A stretch of DNA of 64,000 nt from Hahellaceae bacterium (GCA_024234505.1 JACKOD010000002.1:620001-684000), one strand, 5' to 3'; positions 1-9,678 are shown, counted from the first letter of the stretch. The notes: generated by a model not told the origin, from the letters alone. A program made the numbers and translations.

Positions 1-202
1 CGTAGTAAGGCATAGCGACGGACAAAGGCAAATCTTCCAGGCCCTTATCGCTGCCTTTGTAGGTCATTAACGGCGTTGTCTGAGGTAGAGGGGCAGAGGT
101 GTTTTTTTGCAAAATGAGGGCGGAAACCATCATGCCCAAGGCAAATGCGACGAAGGAAAATATTATCTTGCTGCGTAGCAAGTCGGATGAGGTGTCGGAC
201 AT
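1..202 (-). CDS. Membrane-anchored protein of unknown function (N-terminal part only)
   Basis: The reading frame opens at an ATG (complement of 200-202) behind an AAGGGA-type ribosome site and stays open to the left edge of the window, so only about 67 residues are visible. They start MSDTSSDLLRSKIIFS and run into a hydrophobic stretch (about residues 11-30, rich in F, V, A, L, M) with basic residues on the inner side, then a polar Pro/Thr-rich segment. This looks like a type II signal anchor followed by a periplasmic linker. The domain that would name the protein lies outside the window, so no function is proposed. It is divergent from the GIY-YIG gene across a 167-bp gap in which I see no clear promoter. 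Confidence 0.55.
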   Translation of the reverse strand, partial: MSDTSSDLLRSKIIFSFVAFALGMMVSALILQKNTSAPLPQTTPLMTYKGSDKGLEDLPLSVAMPYY

Positions 203-369
203 GCGTCTGAGTTCCCTTGTTATGTTCGGAGGGGTGGAATGAAGTTTTGCGAAAGTTCGATTGAGCGAGTGAGTTTACTTTGTTTTTTTAACGCAGAACC
301 AGCGCATTACACAACAAAATTAAAACAGAGCGGAATTGTCTGGCCTTATGGCTGCCATGGAGCGAAACA

Positions 370-624
370 ATGAGTGAAGGTGCCTGGTGGGTTTATATCA
401 TCGAATGTGATGATGGCGCCTTGTATACAGGCATCACCACAGACCTGCTTCGCCGTTGGTCCCAGCATAATCAGGGAAAGGGAGCCAAATACTTCAGAAC
501 CCGAAAGCCCAAAGCGTTTGTTTACCAGGAGGCCTGCTCAAACCGGTCAGAGGCCAGCCGACGCGAATACCAGATCAAGCAATTGAGCCGGAAAGAAAAA
601 CTGTGCCTGATTAAGCGAACCTGA
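370..624 (+). CDS. GIY-YIG nuclease-fold protein, UPF0213/YhbQ family
   Basis: A complete 84-residue GIY-YIG domain. The family signature is visible as VYIIECDDGALYTGITTD (residues 8-25), where VYI and YTG replace the GIY and YIG of the name, followed by the conserved arginine in LLRRWSQHN and a family-typical KYFRTRKP segment. Length matches the UPF0213 family (about 80-100 residues). These single-domain proteins have the nuclease fold of UvrC and Slx1, but their cellular role is not settled; DNA binding or repair is inferred only from the fold. A GGAG site sits seven bases before the ATG. It stands alone: the next gene on the same strand is nearly 200 bp away. Confidence 0.85.
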   Translation: MSEGAWWVYIIECDDGALYTGITTDLLRRWSQHNQGKGAKYFRTRKPKAFVYQEACSNRSEASRREYQIKQLSRKEKLCLIKRT

Positions 625-819
625 TAGCCGACGGCGCTCTCCATGTAGTTTACTGAGGGGTGGCTTTCCGGCTCACGTCTCGTCTCTGGCGCATGATGCT
701 ATTAATGTCAATGGTCGCAACGCCGCTGTCGTCTGCAGATATTTATTGGACATTTTTATTGTTGTCTATACTTGATCAAATCAGTAGGAATTTAGGTGGG
801 GCAACGTGAGGAAGATACG

Positions 820-3471
820 GTGAGGATGACGCTATCATTAAGGTTGAGTATAGGGTTTTTTTCCCTGCTCCTGATTGTTGTGGTCTCTGGTGCCGCAGGG
901 CTATATGGGTCGGCCAGCTTATCCGGGTTGCTTGCCTATTTAACCGGGCCGGCGTGGAATACCGCCGACGGAGCGATGGAAGGAACCATTGGTGTTGAGG
1001 CAGAAATGCTTGCCATCGAAAGAATGATGGTTCACGGTGCGACTCCGGCACTGGAAAAAATGTTCAGTGAAGCCCAGGCATCGGCGGATGAGGCATTGGG
1101 TCGTATGGTGGACGCGGGTCTGATGTCCGATGAAGAGGTACAGAAGCTGTCTACAGAGCGAACTCGGTTTGCAACGACAACTCAGCGATTGCTGGATGCC
1201 AATGAGCGTTACCGGGCAATGCGCGCTGAGGCGGAAAAGCAGTTTTACCAGTTCCAGATGTTGATGATCCAGGCGGAAGCTTTAGGGGATTCTGCTGTGG
1301 AGGTCATGGAGTCTGCCCCGGATGAATTGCAAAGCTGGAATGGCGGGCTGAGCTAGCGCTGGAGTGCGGCAGATGGCGCGATGGAAGCACAAATTAATTT
1401 GCTGGAAGCGGCTTACTATATTCAGCGTTATCTGTCTGGTGAAGTATCTACCGATGATTTGAATCGTATGAATGAAGCGGTTCAGGGTCTGAATGAGAAA
1501 GTGACGCAAATTAGCGCGCTAACCTTGTTTTTGAACGCCGAAACCGAGGGTGGTAAAAACTTTTCACAAGCATTGTTGGCGCAGCTACCTGTTGTGGTTA
1601 AAGGATTGAAAGAGACGACGGTGTCGTATAAAGCGCTCTACGAGGCCATGGCAAATTATCAGCATTCTGCGGATGAGGTACTGGAACTGATCGGGCAGGT
1701 TGAAGAAAGCGCCGATAGCAAGGTCGAAGGGCAAACTGCGGTGATCAACACCACCATTACCGTGGCCTATTCGCTGATAGCGCTCACTACGCTATTGGGG
1801 GCCATCATTGCATTTATGGCGATTCGAAAGGTGAAATCGGATGTGATTTCTCCTTTGGAACAGCTTACAGATGCCATGACTGCATCAGCAGACGGTCAGC
1901 CGATTAAAAAGCAGCTATTGGTTGAACGATCGGATGAAATCGGTTCCATGGCACAGTCTCTCCAGGTCTTCGTGCGTCGTTTTGAAGACAATAAGCGCCT
2001 TTCAACGGAGTCGTCTCGAATTGCATTGGCGTTGCAGGTCTGCAATACGCAAATGGTGATTGTCGATCAGAACCGTCAGGTGATCTATCAAAATGATGCG
2101 TTCCGTAAGTTACTGGAAAGCATTCATACGTCCCGTTCGGCAGATACAGGTTTGGCGCAAAAGTTGGTTAATGCCTTTTTTGATAAGCATCAGTGTTCGT
2201 TTGATACAGAGCGAACCCAAATGGAACTGCGTTACAACGACCATGCGCTAGTGGTGAATATGACGCCCGTAAAACAAGAAGGCGCGGTGATTGGTGCGGC
2301 GATTGAATTTATCGATCGAACCGATGAATTGGCGATTGAGCAGGAAATCGATGGTCTGGTGAATGCTGCGGCAAATGGCGAGCTTGGCGTTCGTATCGAT
2401 CTACAAGGCAAAAGTGGCTTCTTCGAAGCACTGAGTAAAGGGTTGAATGAGTTGGTCAGTGGCTCTGCCAATTTCGTCAATGACATAGGGCGGGTGTTTG
2501 CCGCCTTGGCAGAAGGGGATCTTACTCAGCCGATTGAGAAAAACTATCGAGGCGAGTTTGATCGGATCAAGCAGAACGCCAATACCACGATAGAAAAGCT
2601 AACGGGGTTAATCAGCCGGATTCGCGACGCGGCAAGTACCGTCAATACGGCGGCGAATGAAATTGCGCAGGGGAATGCGGATCTCAGCCGGCGAACTGAG
2701 GAGCAAGCCAGCTCGCTGGAGGAAACGGCCTCAAGCATGGAGCAAATGACGGCCATTGTCAGGCAAAGCGCCGCCAATGCCGATGAAGCTAATACGATGG
2801 CGGTTGATGCCCGGAAGAAAGCACAAGAAGGGGGCGCGGTTGTCGATGATGCGGTTAACGCGATGTCTGAGATTCTCACCGCCAGCAAGCGCATCAGTGA
2901 CATTATTGGGGTAATTGACGAGATTGCGTTTCAGACTAACCTTCTGGCGCTGAATGCGGCGGTGGAAGCGGCACGGGCTGGAGAGCAGGGGAGAGGATTC
3001 GCGGTGGTTGCGAGCGAAGTAAGAAATCTTTCGCAACGTTCGGCTGCGGCTGCCAAGGAAATCAAGGACTTAATTCGCGATAGTGTGGGCAAGGTTGAAA
3101 TTGGTTCGGGGTTGGTCAATCAATCGGGCGCGACGTTACGCGAGATCGTGTTTGCGGTTGAACGTGTCGCTGAAGTGATTAACAGTATCAATGCCGCCGC
3201 AAGGGAGCAGACATTAGGTATTGAGCAGGTCAACAAAACCGTGATTCAAATGGATGAGATGACGCAGCGTAATGCGGCATTGGTCGAAGAGGCTTCTTCC
3301 GCCAGTGAAAGCATGTCTGAACAAACATCCACCATGGCGCAGTTAATCTCCTTTTTTCAAACGGACGGAGCGGGTCGCCAGTTGAAAACCTGGAAGCCGG
3401 ACGCTTCTTCGTCGAAACGGCCAGCCTCTAAGCGCGACAGTGACGTCGATGCTGATTGGGAAGATTTTTAA
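820..3471 (+). pseudogene. Methyl-accepting chemotaxis protein interrupted by an in-frame TAG
   Basis: One chemoreceptor reading frame, about 883 codons, split by a single TAG at 1354-1356; both parts are in the same frame and the protein homology continues without a gap. Start: GTG 820 has a GAGGAAG site five bases upstream; GTG 796 and ATG 826 are alternatives. Before the stop: TM1 (residues about 6-25) and helical sensor. After it: more sensor helix, TM2 (about 311-335), HAMP, a PAS-like segment near 2030-2280, a second HAMP-like segment, then the full cytoplasmic signalling hairpin with the tip DEIAFQTNLLALNAAVEAAR (2917-2976) and a C-terminal xWxxF pentapeptide (DWEDF). The sensor contains a visible duplication: WNTADGAMEG before the stop and WSAADGAMEA just after it. 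The stop may be a true mutation, a sequencing error or a suppressed codon; a downstream ATG at 1381 could make a receptor lacking TM1. Confidence 0.85.
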
Positions 3472-3503
3472 GGGGCGTGGGAATTTTGATCGATTGCCAT
3501 AAG

Positions 3504-3534
3504 AAAAAAACGTTCCGGTCGGGAACGTTTTTTT
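3504..3534. terminator. Bidirectional rho-independent terminator
   Basis: AACGTTCC and GGAACGTT form an eight-base-pair stem with a five-base loop, flanked by seven A upstream and seven T downstream, so it can stop transcription from both sides. It lies between the convergent chemoreceptor gene and the small hypothetical gene. Confidence 0.9.
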
Positions 3535-3557
3535 ATAGTCAACGAAGCTTCGCTTCT

Positions 3558-3806
3558 TTATGGCAGCCGGGCATACTGCTCCAAATCCAGGGTGAGCCGG
3601 AGTTGTAACATTTCACGCAACGCATCCCTGTCGACATTGGGCCTGCCACCAAAGCGCTTGATTAAATCGCAGCAGTTAGGCCAGGTAAATTGGAAAAAGT
3701 GCTCGCCAAGCCCCATTTTTCTTAATTTTAGGCGAAGCGCGCGCTGAACCCCGACATATTTTTCATTAGTCAGACAGGTTTGAGGAAAAGGAATGACGTT
3801 GCTCAT
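3558..3806 (-). CDS. Small conserved-looking hypothetical protein
   Basis: An 82-residue protein beginning MSNVIPFPQTCL. This start is chosen over an upstream ATG (3839) because AGAGGAG lies eight bases before it. The short VIPFP opening is common in small proteobacterial proteins of unknown role. The body is basic and leucine-rich (LRLKLRKMGLGEHFFQF) with two adjacent cysteines (WPNCCDL); no membrane segment or known domain was recognised. It is convergent with the chemoreceptor gene and ends beside the shared terminator. It lies 81 bp downstream of the broken aidB on the opposite side of the operon promoter, so it might be cotranscribed with tetR-aidB, but nothing in the sequence proves this. 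Confidence 0.6.
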   Translation of the reverse strand: MSNVIPFPQTCLTNEKYVGVQRALRLKLRKMGLGEHFFQFTWPNCCDLIKRFGGRPNVDRDALREMLQLRLTLDLEQYARLP

Positions 3807-3887
3807 GGCCGGTCTCCTCTGGCGTGATGTCATTCCCATTCTAGCAGGCAGATCAAAAAATAATCTACTCTGAATTTTACTGAAAAT

Positions 3888-5567
3888 TTAACCGCTGGTT
3901 TTGGCTCGGGAAATGATTTCAGCGCAGGGGGCTCCCTTGGCTAGCGTACCGTAGTTGTGGTGCCCTTGTGCACCTAAGCGGGAGGCACAAAACGCATCGG
4001 CAATGTTGTTTGGCCCGATTCTCTGCAAGAGAGAGGCCTGCAGCGAGAGTGCCATGCGATCAACCAAGTCTCGACTGCGGTAATCCAGCTGCTCCGGGTC
4101 TCGGAGATCGCTTTGCAGGCTGGCAACGTAATTGTCCAATAGCGCACTGGCGCCTTTTGCCTGTTGTACTTCCTCAAAGAAGGCGTCGACGACGGCGGGA
4201 GTTTTCTGCATGGCCCGAAGTACGTCCAGGCATTGGACATTGCCGCTCCCTTCCCAGATGGCATTGACCGGGGATTCACGAAACAGACGAGGCATCGGGC
4301 CATCTTCCATTACGCCACTGCCGCCGATGCACTCCATGGCTTCGTAAGCGTGATTCGGTGTGCGTTTACATATCCAGTATTTGCCGACGGCGGTGCCGAG
4401 GCGAACGAGCAGATCTTCGCTCTCTATATGGCGATGATCCATGGCACGCGCGATACGCATGGTGAGCGTGAGAGCGGCTTCTTGCTCCAGCGCCAAATCG
4501 GCCAGGACATTTTGCATCAGTGGCTGCTCAACCAGGCGCTTACCAAAGGCTGAACGATGCTGGCAGTGATGTATTGCCTGCGAGAGCGCCATGCGCATTC
4601 CGGCACTGGACCCCATCATGCAATCAAAGCGTGTCATGGCCACCATCTCGATAATGGTCGCGACCCCTCGCCCTTCTTCGCCTACCATCCAGGCCAGCGC
4701 GCCCCTCAATTCGGTTTCACAGGATGCATTGGCAACGTTGCCCATTTTCTGTTTGAGTCGTTGAATCTGTAGTGGATTTTTAGTGCCATCCGGACGCCAG
4801 CGTGGCAACAGAAAACAGGATAAACCGCCTGGCGCGTGTGCCAGTACCAGGAATGCGTCGCACATGGGGGCGGAGACGAAAAATTTGTGACCGACCAGTT
4901 CGTATGCCTGTCCGGGGCCGGGAGTGCCTACTGGATAGGCTTTAGTACTATTGGCACGAACATCCGATCCCCCCTGCTTTTCAGTCATCGCCATACCGAT
5001 GGTCACCCCTGATTTTTGCGCGACGGGAATATTACGCGGATCGTAATGCCTTGACGTGATCAGCGGCTCCCATTATGCAGCGAGATCCGGTTGCAGGCGT
5101 AACGAAGGTACTGCCGCAAATGTCATGGTAATCGGGCAGCCGTGTGCCGCCTCAACCTGTGTCTGCATATAGCTCATGGCAGTACGTGCGACATGCGCAC
5201 CCGCTTTCGGATCAGTCCAGGGGGAGGCGTGCAATCCATGCTGAATGGCGGTTTCCATGAGCTTGTGGTAAGCCGGATGGAATTTTACCAGATCGATCCG
5301 GTGGCCAAAGCGGTCATGGGTATCCAGTGCGGGCTTGTGTTCGTTAGCTAACTGGCCAAGCTCAAGATAACTTGCCTGTCCTGCCATTTGACCGAACCGG
5401 GCGAGCGATTCGCTGGCCCAGCGGGCACCTTCCCGCGAGACGGCCTCTTGAAGCGCGGTGTCAGAAGTAAACAGGTTGATATTTTCCAACGCGGGAGGCT
5501 GATTGAGCACGTCATGTGTGCTCGCCATAAAACGGTCAGAAATCTTCAGATCATGTGCGGAGGTCAT
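3888..5567 (-). pseudogene. aidB: AidB-type acyl-CoA dehydrogenase interrupted by an in-frame TAA
   Basis: A 559-codon frame with strong resemblance to E. coli AidB (541 residues) along its whole length, split by one TAA at 5073-5075. The frame is the same on both sides and the residues around the stop (PDLAA, stop, WEPLITSRHYDPR) match the AidB pattern in which the tryptophan is conserved. Visible family marks are CPITMTFAA before the stop, GMAMTEKQGGSDV after it, MTRFDCMMGS, and near the C-terminus the flavin/active-site region MECIGGSGVMED and SPVNAIWEGSGNVQCLDVLR. AidB proteins are flavoproteins related to isovaleryl-CoA dehydrogenase, linked to alkylation protection in E. coli. It follows the tetR gene by 14 bp, so the regulator likely controls it. 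As written, only a 164-residue N-terminal piece or a restart at an internal ATG would be made. Confidence 0.85.
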
Positions 5568-5581
5568 GGTGGTCGCCCTTA

Positions 5582-6244
5582 TTATTTGTGCTGGTCTTCA
5601 ATGAATGCACAGCCTGTCACGGCTTGCAGGCAAAAACGGATAATGTTGTCTATCAGCGCATCTTCCGTCTGTTGGCTCGGGAGAGTGCGGTCGTTAGTCT
5701 GAAGGGTTGGAGGTGGTGGTGCCAAGGGACCTACCAGCGCCTCTGCCAGACTGCCAACAATGGCGGCACTTGTGACGCTGGCTGACTGCAACGGAATTTC
5801 CTGTTTGGCGATGCCTTCCCTGATCAGGTCGGAAAAGAGTGCGGCATAAGCTTGTCTGAATTCCAGGCGATCGGCATCAACGACCGGGTCAACCGGCTCG
5901 GCGATCAGCGCCCAGGCCAGACCGCGACTTTGAATCGCTCGATGGGCAAAGCAGCGAATAGCACGTTGCAGTCGCAAGAGGACATTTTCCTGGCCGACAA
6001 TGGCTTGAGCCACTTTGTCGACTTCTTTTTGCGTGGCACGCCGAAAGACTTCCGAGAACAATTCGGCTTTGGAAGGGAAATGTTTGTATACCGTTCCCGT
6101 TGCAATGCCTGCTTGTTCTGATACAGCTTGAATGGTGGTGTTGCGAAAGCCGCCAGAGACCACCAGTTCGTGCGTGGCTTGTAAAATCCGGGTGCGAATT
6201 TCCTCGCGCTTCGATCGCGTTTTCTCAGTATCCCGATAGGCCAT
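5582..6244 (-). CDS. TetR/AcrR-family transcriptional regulator of the aidB operon
   Basis: A 220-residue TetR protein. The N-terminal helix-turn-helix is clear: RTRILQATHELVVSGGFRNT, then AVSEQAGIATGTVYKHFPSK (about residues 40-62). The C-terminal two-thirds is a helical ligand domain that I cannot assign to a ligand; the terminal proline run PLAPPPP is a local oddity. It is the first gene of a two-gene unit with the broken AidB-type dehydrogenase 14 bp downstream. TetR repressors next to acyl-CoA dehydrogenases usually sense acyl-CoA or related thioesters, which is an inference here. The upstream region carries nested palindromes over its own promoter, so autorepression is likely. Confidence 0.88.
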   Translation of the reverse strand: MAYRDTEKTRSKREEIRTRILQATHELVVSGGFRNTTIQAVSEQAGIATGTVYKHFPSKAELFSEVFRRATQKEVDKVAQAIVGQENVLLRLQRAIRCFAHRAIQSRGLAWALIAEPVDPVVDADRLEFRQAYAALFSDLIREGIAKQEIPLQSASVTSAAIVGSLAEALVGPLAPPPPTLQTNDRTLPSQQTEDALIDNIIRFCLQAVTGCAFIEDQHK

Positions 6245-6304
6245 AATAATGTGAATCCAGATTCATTTTATAATAGTATGAATTTATGTTCACATTATTG
6301 TCAA
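6245..6304 (-). promoter_or_regulatory. Promoter and nested TetR operators before tetR-aidB
   Basis: On the minus strand a perfect -35 TTGACA (6304-6299) is followed after 18 bases by CATACT (6280-6275). Over it lie two 14-bp pseudopalindromes of form TGAAnnnnnnTTCA, at 6252-6265 (TGAATCCAGATTCA, perfect dyad) and 6279-6292 (TGAATTTATGTTCA), 27 bp apart centre to centre. Both sit inside a larger perfect inverted repeat, AATAATGTGAA (6245-6255) and TTCACATTATT (6289-6299). The layout fits binding of two TetR dimers that block the promoter. Confidence 0.7.
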
Positions 6305-6462
6305 TCCTGTGTAGAAAATGGAAAGTGATCTCAGAATCTTTCGTTCTGCACCGGAAGTCTGCACAATGCAGTTTTCCCCGTAGGCTTTGCCCTCTCGTCG
6401 AGAAGGCTTTCCCCTGTTGTTAATCGTCTGGCAGGGGAGCAAACACAATTTAAAGGCGCACT

Positions 6463-7332
6463 ATGATCAATATGCTTAAGTCTGTTTTTATCTCGGTGTA
6501 CATATGTCTGTTGTGCGTTGGGGCGCTTCATTCCATGGCAGGCATCTTTGAGCTGGGAGTTCGCAGCGCCTGGACAGGCGCATTGGTGTCGGTTGCTCCC
6601 ATGCTCTACTTTTTCGTTCATCTGTTTCTGGGGCATGTCCCCCGCACAACGCCTGATCTTATGGGGTATCGTGGAGCGACACTGGCGGGCGTACTGATTA
6701 CGCTCATGCTCGGCTGGGGGCAGGAGAACGGCCCATGGCCATTGACCTACAGTGTATTGGTCGGAGCGGTGGGAATGCGCTTGTATATCGTTTGGTATTC
6801 TCGGCTCGGGCGTCAGACTGCGCCGCTATTGCAAAAAGGCAATCAGCTACCGGCCATCGAATTTACTGACATCTCTGGGGCCGCGGTGAGCACGGAGAGT
6901 CTAAGGGGGGCGCCGGCACTGTTGCTGTTTTTTCGCGGCAACTGGTGCCCCCTGTGTATGGCACAGATTCGTGAGATATCGGAACAGTATCGAACGCTGG
7001 CTTCTCTGGGGGTCAAAACCGTACTGATCAGTCCCCAGCCCCATGAAAACACCCAGGCTTTGGCCAAGCGGTTTGATGTGCCTTTCGAGTTCTGGACCGA
7101 CAAGGGCAATCAGGGGGCAACGCAGTTAGGGATCAATGCTGTAAACGGTACGCCCAAAGGACTGGAAGTGCTCGGGTATGATAGCGATACCGTTATGCCC
7201 ACGGTACTCGTGATCGACGAGCAGGGTCGGATTTTATTTGCCGATCTAACCGATAATTATCGGGTTCGGCCTGAGCCGGAAACTTTTATAGCTATTCTTC
7301 GCGAGCATCGTGTTGCTGGCGCATCAGAGTGA
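6463..7332 (+). CDS. Membrane-anchored peroxiredoxin/thioredoxin-fold protein
   Basis: A 289-residue two-part protein. Residues 1-110 contain about four hydrophobic segments (near 5-27, 40-60, 69-87, 92-109), so the N-terminal half is membrane-embedded. Residues about 125-285 form an AhpC/TSA-type redoxin domain, with the active-site stretch LLFFRGNWCPLCMAQIREI carrying a CPLC cysteine pair, and the later fold marks TVLISPQPHE and MPTVLVIDEQGRI. The position of the cysteines fits thiol-dependent peroxide reduction or disulfide exchange at the membrane, but no substrate can be read off. AAAGG precedes the ATG by about six bases. It is divergent from tetR-aidB and 33 bp upstream of tmcA on the same strand, so cotranscription is possible. 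Confidence 0.75.
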   Translation: MINMLKSVFISVYICLLCVGALHSMAGIFELGVRSAWTGALVSVAPMLYFFVHLFLGHVPRTTPDLMGYRGATLAGVLITLMLGWGQENGPWPLTYSVLVGAVGMRLYIVWYSRLGRQTAPLLQKGNQLPAIEFTDISGAAVSTESLRGAPALLLFFRGNWCPLCMAQIREISEQYRTLASLGVKTVLISPQPHENTQALAKRFDVPFEFWTDKGNQGATQLGINAVNGTPKGLEVLGYDSDTVMPTVLVIDEQGRILFADLTDNYRVRPEPETFIAILREHRVAGASE

Positions 7333-7365
7333 CCTTATCCCTTACATGCAAAGTGAAGCGGCTTC

Positions 7366-9678
7366 ATGAGACAAGAGGATAGCCCGTGCCTGCTGAGCCT
7401 TTGGCATCGGGCGCAGCAGTCAAACCATCGTTATCTGATCTGGGTATATGGAGATCAGTCAGCGGGTTATCGCTGGGTGCATCAACAATTAATATTTTTA
7501 TCTCAACACATGGGGGCTCACTCCCCGTGTGAGCTGTTCTGGGTAGGTAATGCGAAATCAGCACAGGTCGCTGGATCGCAGCATATGCGCCTGACAAGCA
7601 TTCCGGCTATTCAGGCGCGTCGATGGTTGGGGGGGGAATCCGATTTTCTCGTATTTGATGCCTGGGAGGGGCTTAATCCCGACGGGTTAGGGGCCATCTC
7701 AGGGACATTGCGAGGAGGCGGGCTTTGCTTTTTATTATCCCCCGCACCCGCGTGCTGGCCTTTTTATGATGATCCCGATTATGTGCGAATACGATCTCAG
7801 ATAGAGGAAGGCAACAACCGGCCAAAGTTGTTTTTACAGCGATTTTCGGCGCGCCTCTCTGCAAGTCTCAATGATCGCTGTGAGGGGGTGTTTCAGTACC
7901 GCGTGGATCACCTTGCTTCACCACCGCCAGAGGTATTGAAGAGCGGCGAGCAAGAACCTGTTGGTTTGGCGCGGGTACATTCTTCCGATTTGCCGGTCGA
8001 CCCGGCCGGGGGAAAAGTCAGTTTGATATTGTCAGCTGAGCAACAGGCGGCGGTTGACGCGCTGGTTCGGGTAGTGACGGGGCATCGCAAGCGACCCGTG
8101 GTGCTTACCGCTGATCGAGGCCGAGGGAAAAGTGCCGCGCTGGGAGTGGCGGCGGCCAGGCTTTTGTCTGAACAACCCCGTCACCTGATCATAACCGCAC
8201 CACAGGATGCGGCCATCCAGAGTGCGATGGCATTTTTCGCACTTTCGTGCCCGGAGGCAGAGCGCATCGACAACGGATATCGCTTGCCAAATGGCAGCCG
8301 ATTTGAGTTTATTCCACCGGATGTTTTGATTCGTGAGCGTCTGTCGGCGGATGCCGTATGGGTGGATGAAGCCGCCGGGCTTCCGGTGGCCTTACTTGAG
8401 CAATTGCTTAGAGATCATGCTCGTATCGCCTTTGCCAGTACTCTGCATGGATACGAAGGCGCTGGCAGAGGCTTCGGATTGCGTTTCAGGAAAATTCTTG
8501 ATCGACGCACTCCTCAGTGGCGTTTACTGCATCTGGCGGCCCCCATACGCTGGGCGGATCATGACCCCTTGGAGCAACTTGTTTTTAATTTGTTGGCCTT
8601 GGATGCCGAACCCTTTGATGACCGGGAAGCACTAAAGCGGCAGGCGCTCCCTGTCTCGCAATGGCAGTTTAAATGTATTGATGCATCATCGTTGTGTGAA
8701 GATGAAAACCTGCTGCGTCAGGTTTTTGGTCTGTTAGTGTTGGCTCACTATCAGACAAGTCCTGATGATCTGCGAGTGTTGCTTGATCATGAAGGGGTAT
8801 TGGTTTGGTGTCTGGTCGACGGCGATCATGTGGGCGGTGTGGCTCTGACGATCGCCGAAGGCGGGCTCTCGCTCGATCTTCATGCAGATATTGCTGCGGG
8901 ACGTCGTCGCTTGAGAGGGCATCTACTGCCGCAGGCATTGGCCTATTATTCCGGAATGCCAGCGATATTGAGCGTCAATGGATGGCGCATTATGAGGATT
9001 GCCGTTCATCCGCTGTTGCAGCGTCAAGGAATGGGGCAAGCATTAATCCACGGGATTACTGCACAGGCAAAAGCGCAGGGGATAGATTGGGTCGGGACGA
9101 GTTTCGGTATCACCCGAGAACTGCTGGCATTTTGGCGATCAACCGGGATGCAGCCGGTGAGACTGGGCTTGCAAAAAGATACTGCCAGTGGCGAGCAGGC
9201 GTTGTTGATGTTTTGCGGATTGTCCAAAGCGGCTCAAGCCCTCAGTGTACAGGCGCGAGCGAGCTTTCTTCGCGAACTGCTCTATCACGTGAATGGTGTG
9301 TACAAAGCGCTGGCGCCGGGACTGGTAGGTGATCTTGTGAGGGCTGCGGCAGATCTCAAGGTCCGAATCAATGCAACGGATGTATCGGCGAGCGAGGTGA
9401 ATTGGGCGGCTGTTCGAGCGTTTGCACTCGGTGAACGACCAGTTGAAAGCTGTGCTCCTTTTATCAGTGACTGGTTACTCTGGTGGTTAAGTTCGGCTGA
9501 TGAACTGGATTCGACGCTGGAAGCGGAGATCGAGTTGTTAATCGCGGCAATTTGGCAAAAACAATCGAGAGTGCAACTGGAAACAAGGTTTGCATTGAAA
9601 GGCCGAAAATCCATCGAAAGGGCAATGCGAAGCGCGGTGGCGGTGTTGTTGAATATCGCGTGCCAATTTGAGAAATAA
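7366..9678 (+). CDS. tmcA: tRNA(Met) cytidine acetyltransferase TmcA
   Basis: This enzyme makes N4-acetylcytidine at the wobble base of elongator tRNA(Met) from acetyl-CoA and ATP. The order of domains fits: an N-terminal DUF1726-type part, an ATPase/helicase-like part with Walker A GRGKSAALG (about residue 252) and Walker B WVDEAAG, then a GNAT acetyltransferase part with RIAVHPLLQRQGMGQALI (about residue 545) and a C-terminal tRNA-binding tail. At 770 residues it is about 100 longer than E. coli TmcA (671). The gene follows the membrane peroxiredoxin by 33 bp. A weak GC-rich hairpin lies at the stop codon (9686-9699) but lacks a T-run on this strand. Confidence 0.93.
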   Translation: MRQEDSPCLLSLWHRAQQSNHRYLIWVYGDQSAGYRWVHQQLIFLSQHMGAHSPCELFWVGNAKSAQVAGSQHMRLTSIPAIQARRWLGGESDFLVFDAWEGLNPDGLGAISGTLRGGGLCFLLSPAPACWPFYDDPDYVRIRSQIEEGNNRPKLFLQRFSARLSASLNDRCEGVFQYRVDHLASPPPEVLKSGEQEPVGLARVHSSDLPVDPAGGKVSLILSAEQQAAVDALVRVVTGHRKRPVVLTADRGRGKSAALGVAAARLLSEQPRHLIITAPQDAAIQSAMAFFALSCPEAERIDNGYRLPNGSRFEFIPPDVLIRERLSADAVWVDEAAGLPVALLEQLLRDHARIAFASTLHGYEGAGRGFGLRFRKILDRRTPQWRLLHLAAPIRWADHDPLEQLVFNLLALDAEPFDDREALKRQALPVSQWQFKCIDASSLCEDENLLRQVFGLLVLAHYQTSPDDLRVLLDHEGVLVWCLVDGDHVGGVALTIAEGGLSLDLHADIAAGRRRLRGHLLPQALAYYSGMPAILSVNGWRIMRIAVHPLLQRQGMGQALIHGITAQAKAQGIDWVGTSFGITRELLAFWRSTGMQPVRLGLQKDTASGEQALLMFCGLSKAAQALSVQARASFLRELLYHVNGVYKALAPGLVGDLVRAAADLKVRINATDVSASEVNWAAVRAFALGERPVESCAPFISDWLLWWLSSADELDSTLEAEIELLIAAIWQKQSRVQLETRFALKGRKSIERAMRSAVAVLLNIACQFEK

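Noticed and set aside
746..772. TTGGAC and TATACT before the chemoreceptor gene as a promoter
   Set aside because: The spacer is only 15 bases, too short for a standard sigma-70 promoter; not listed.
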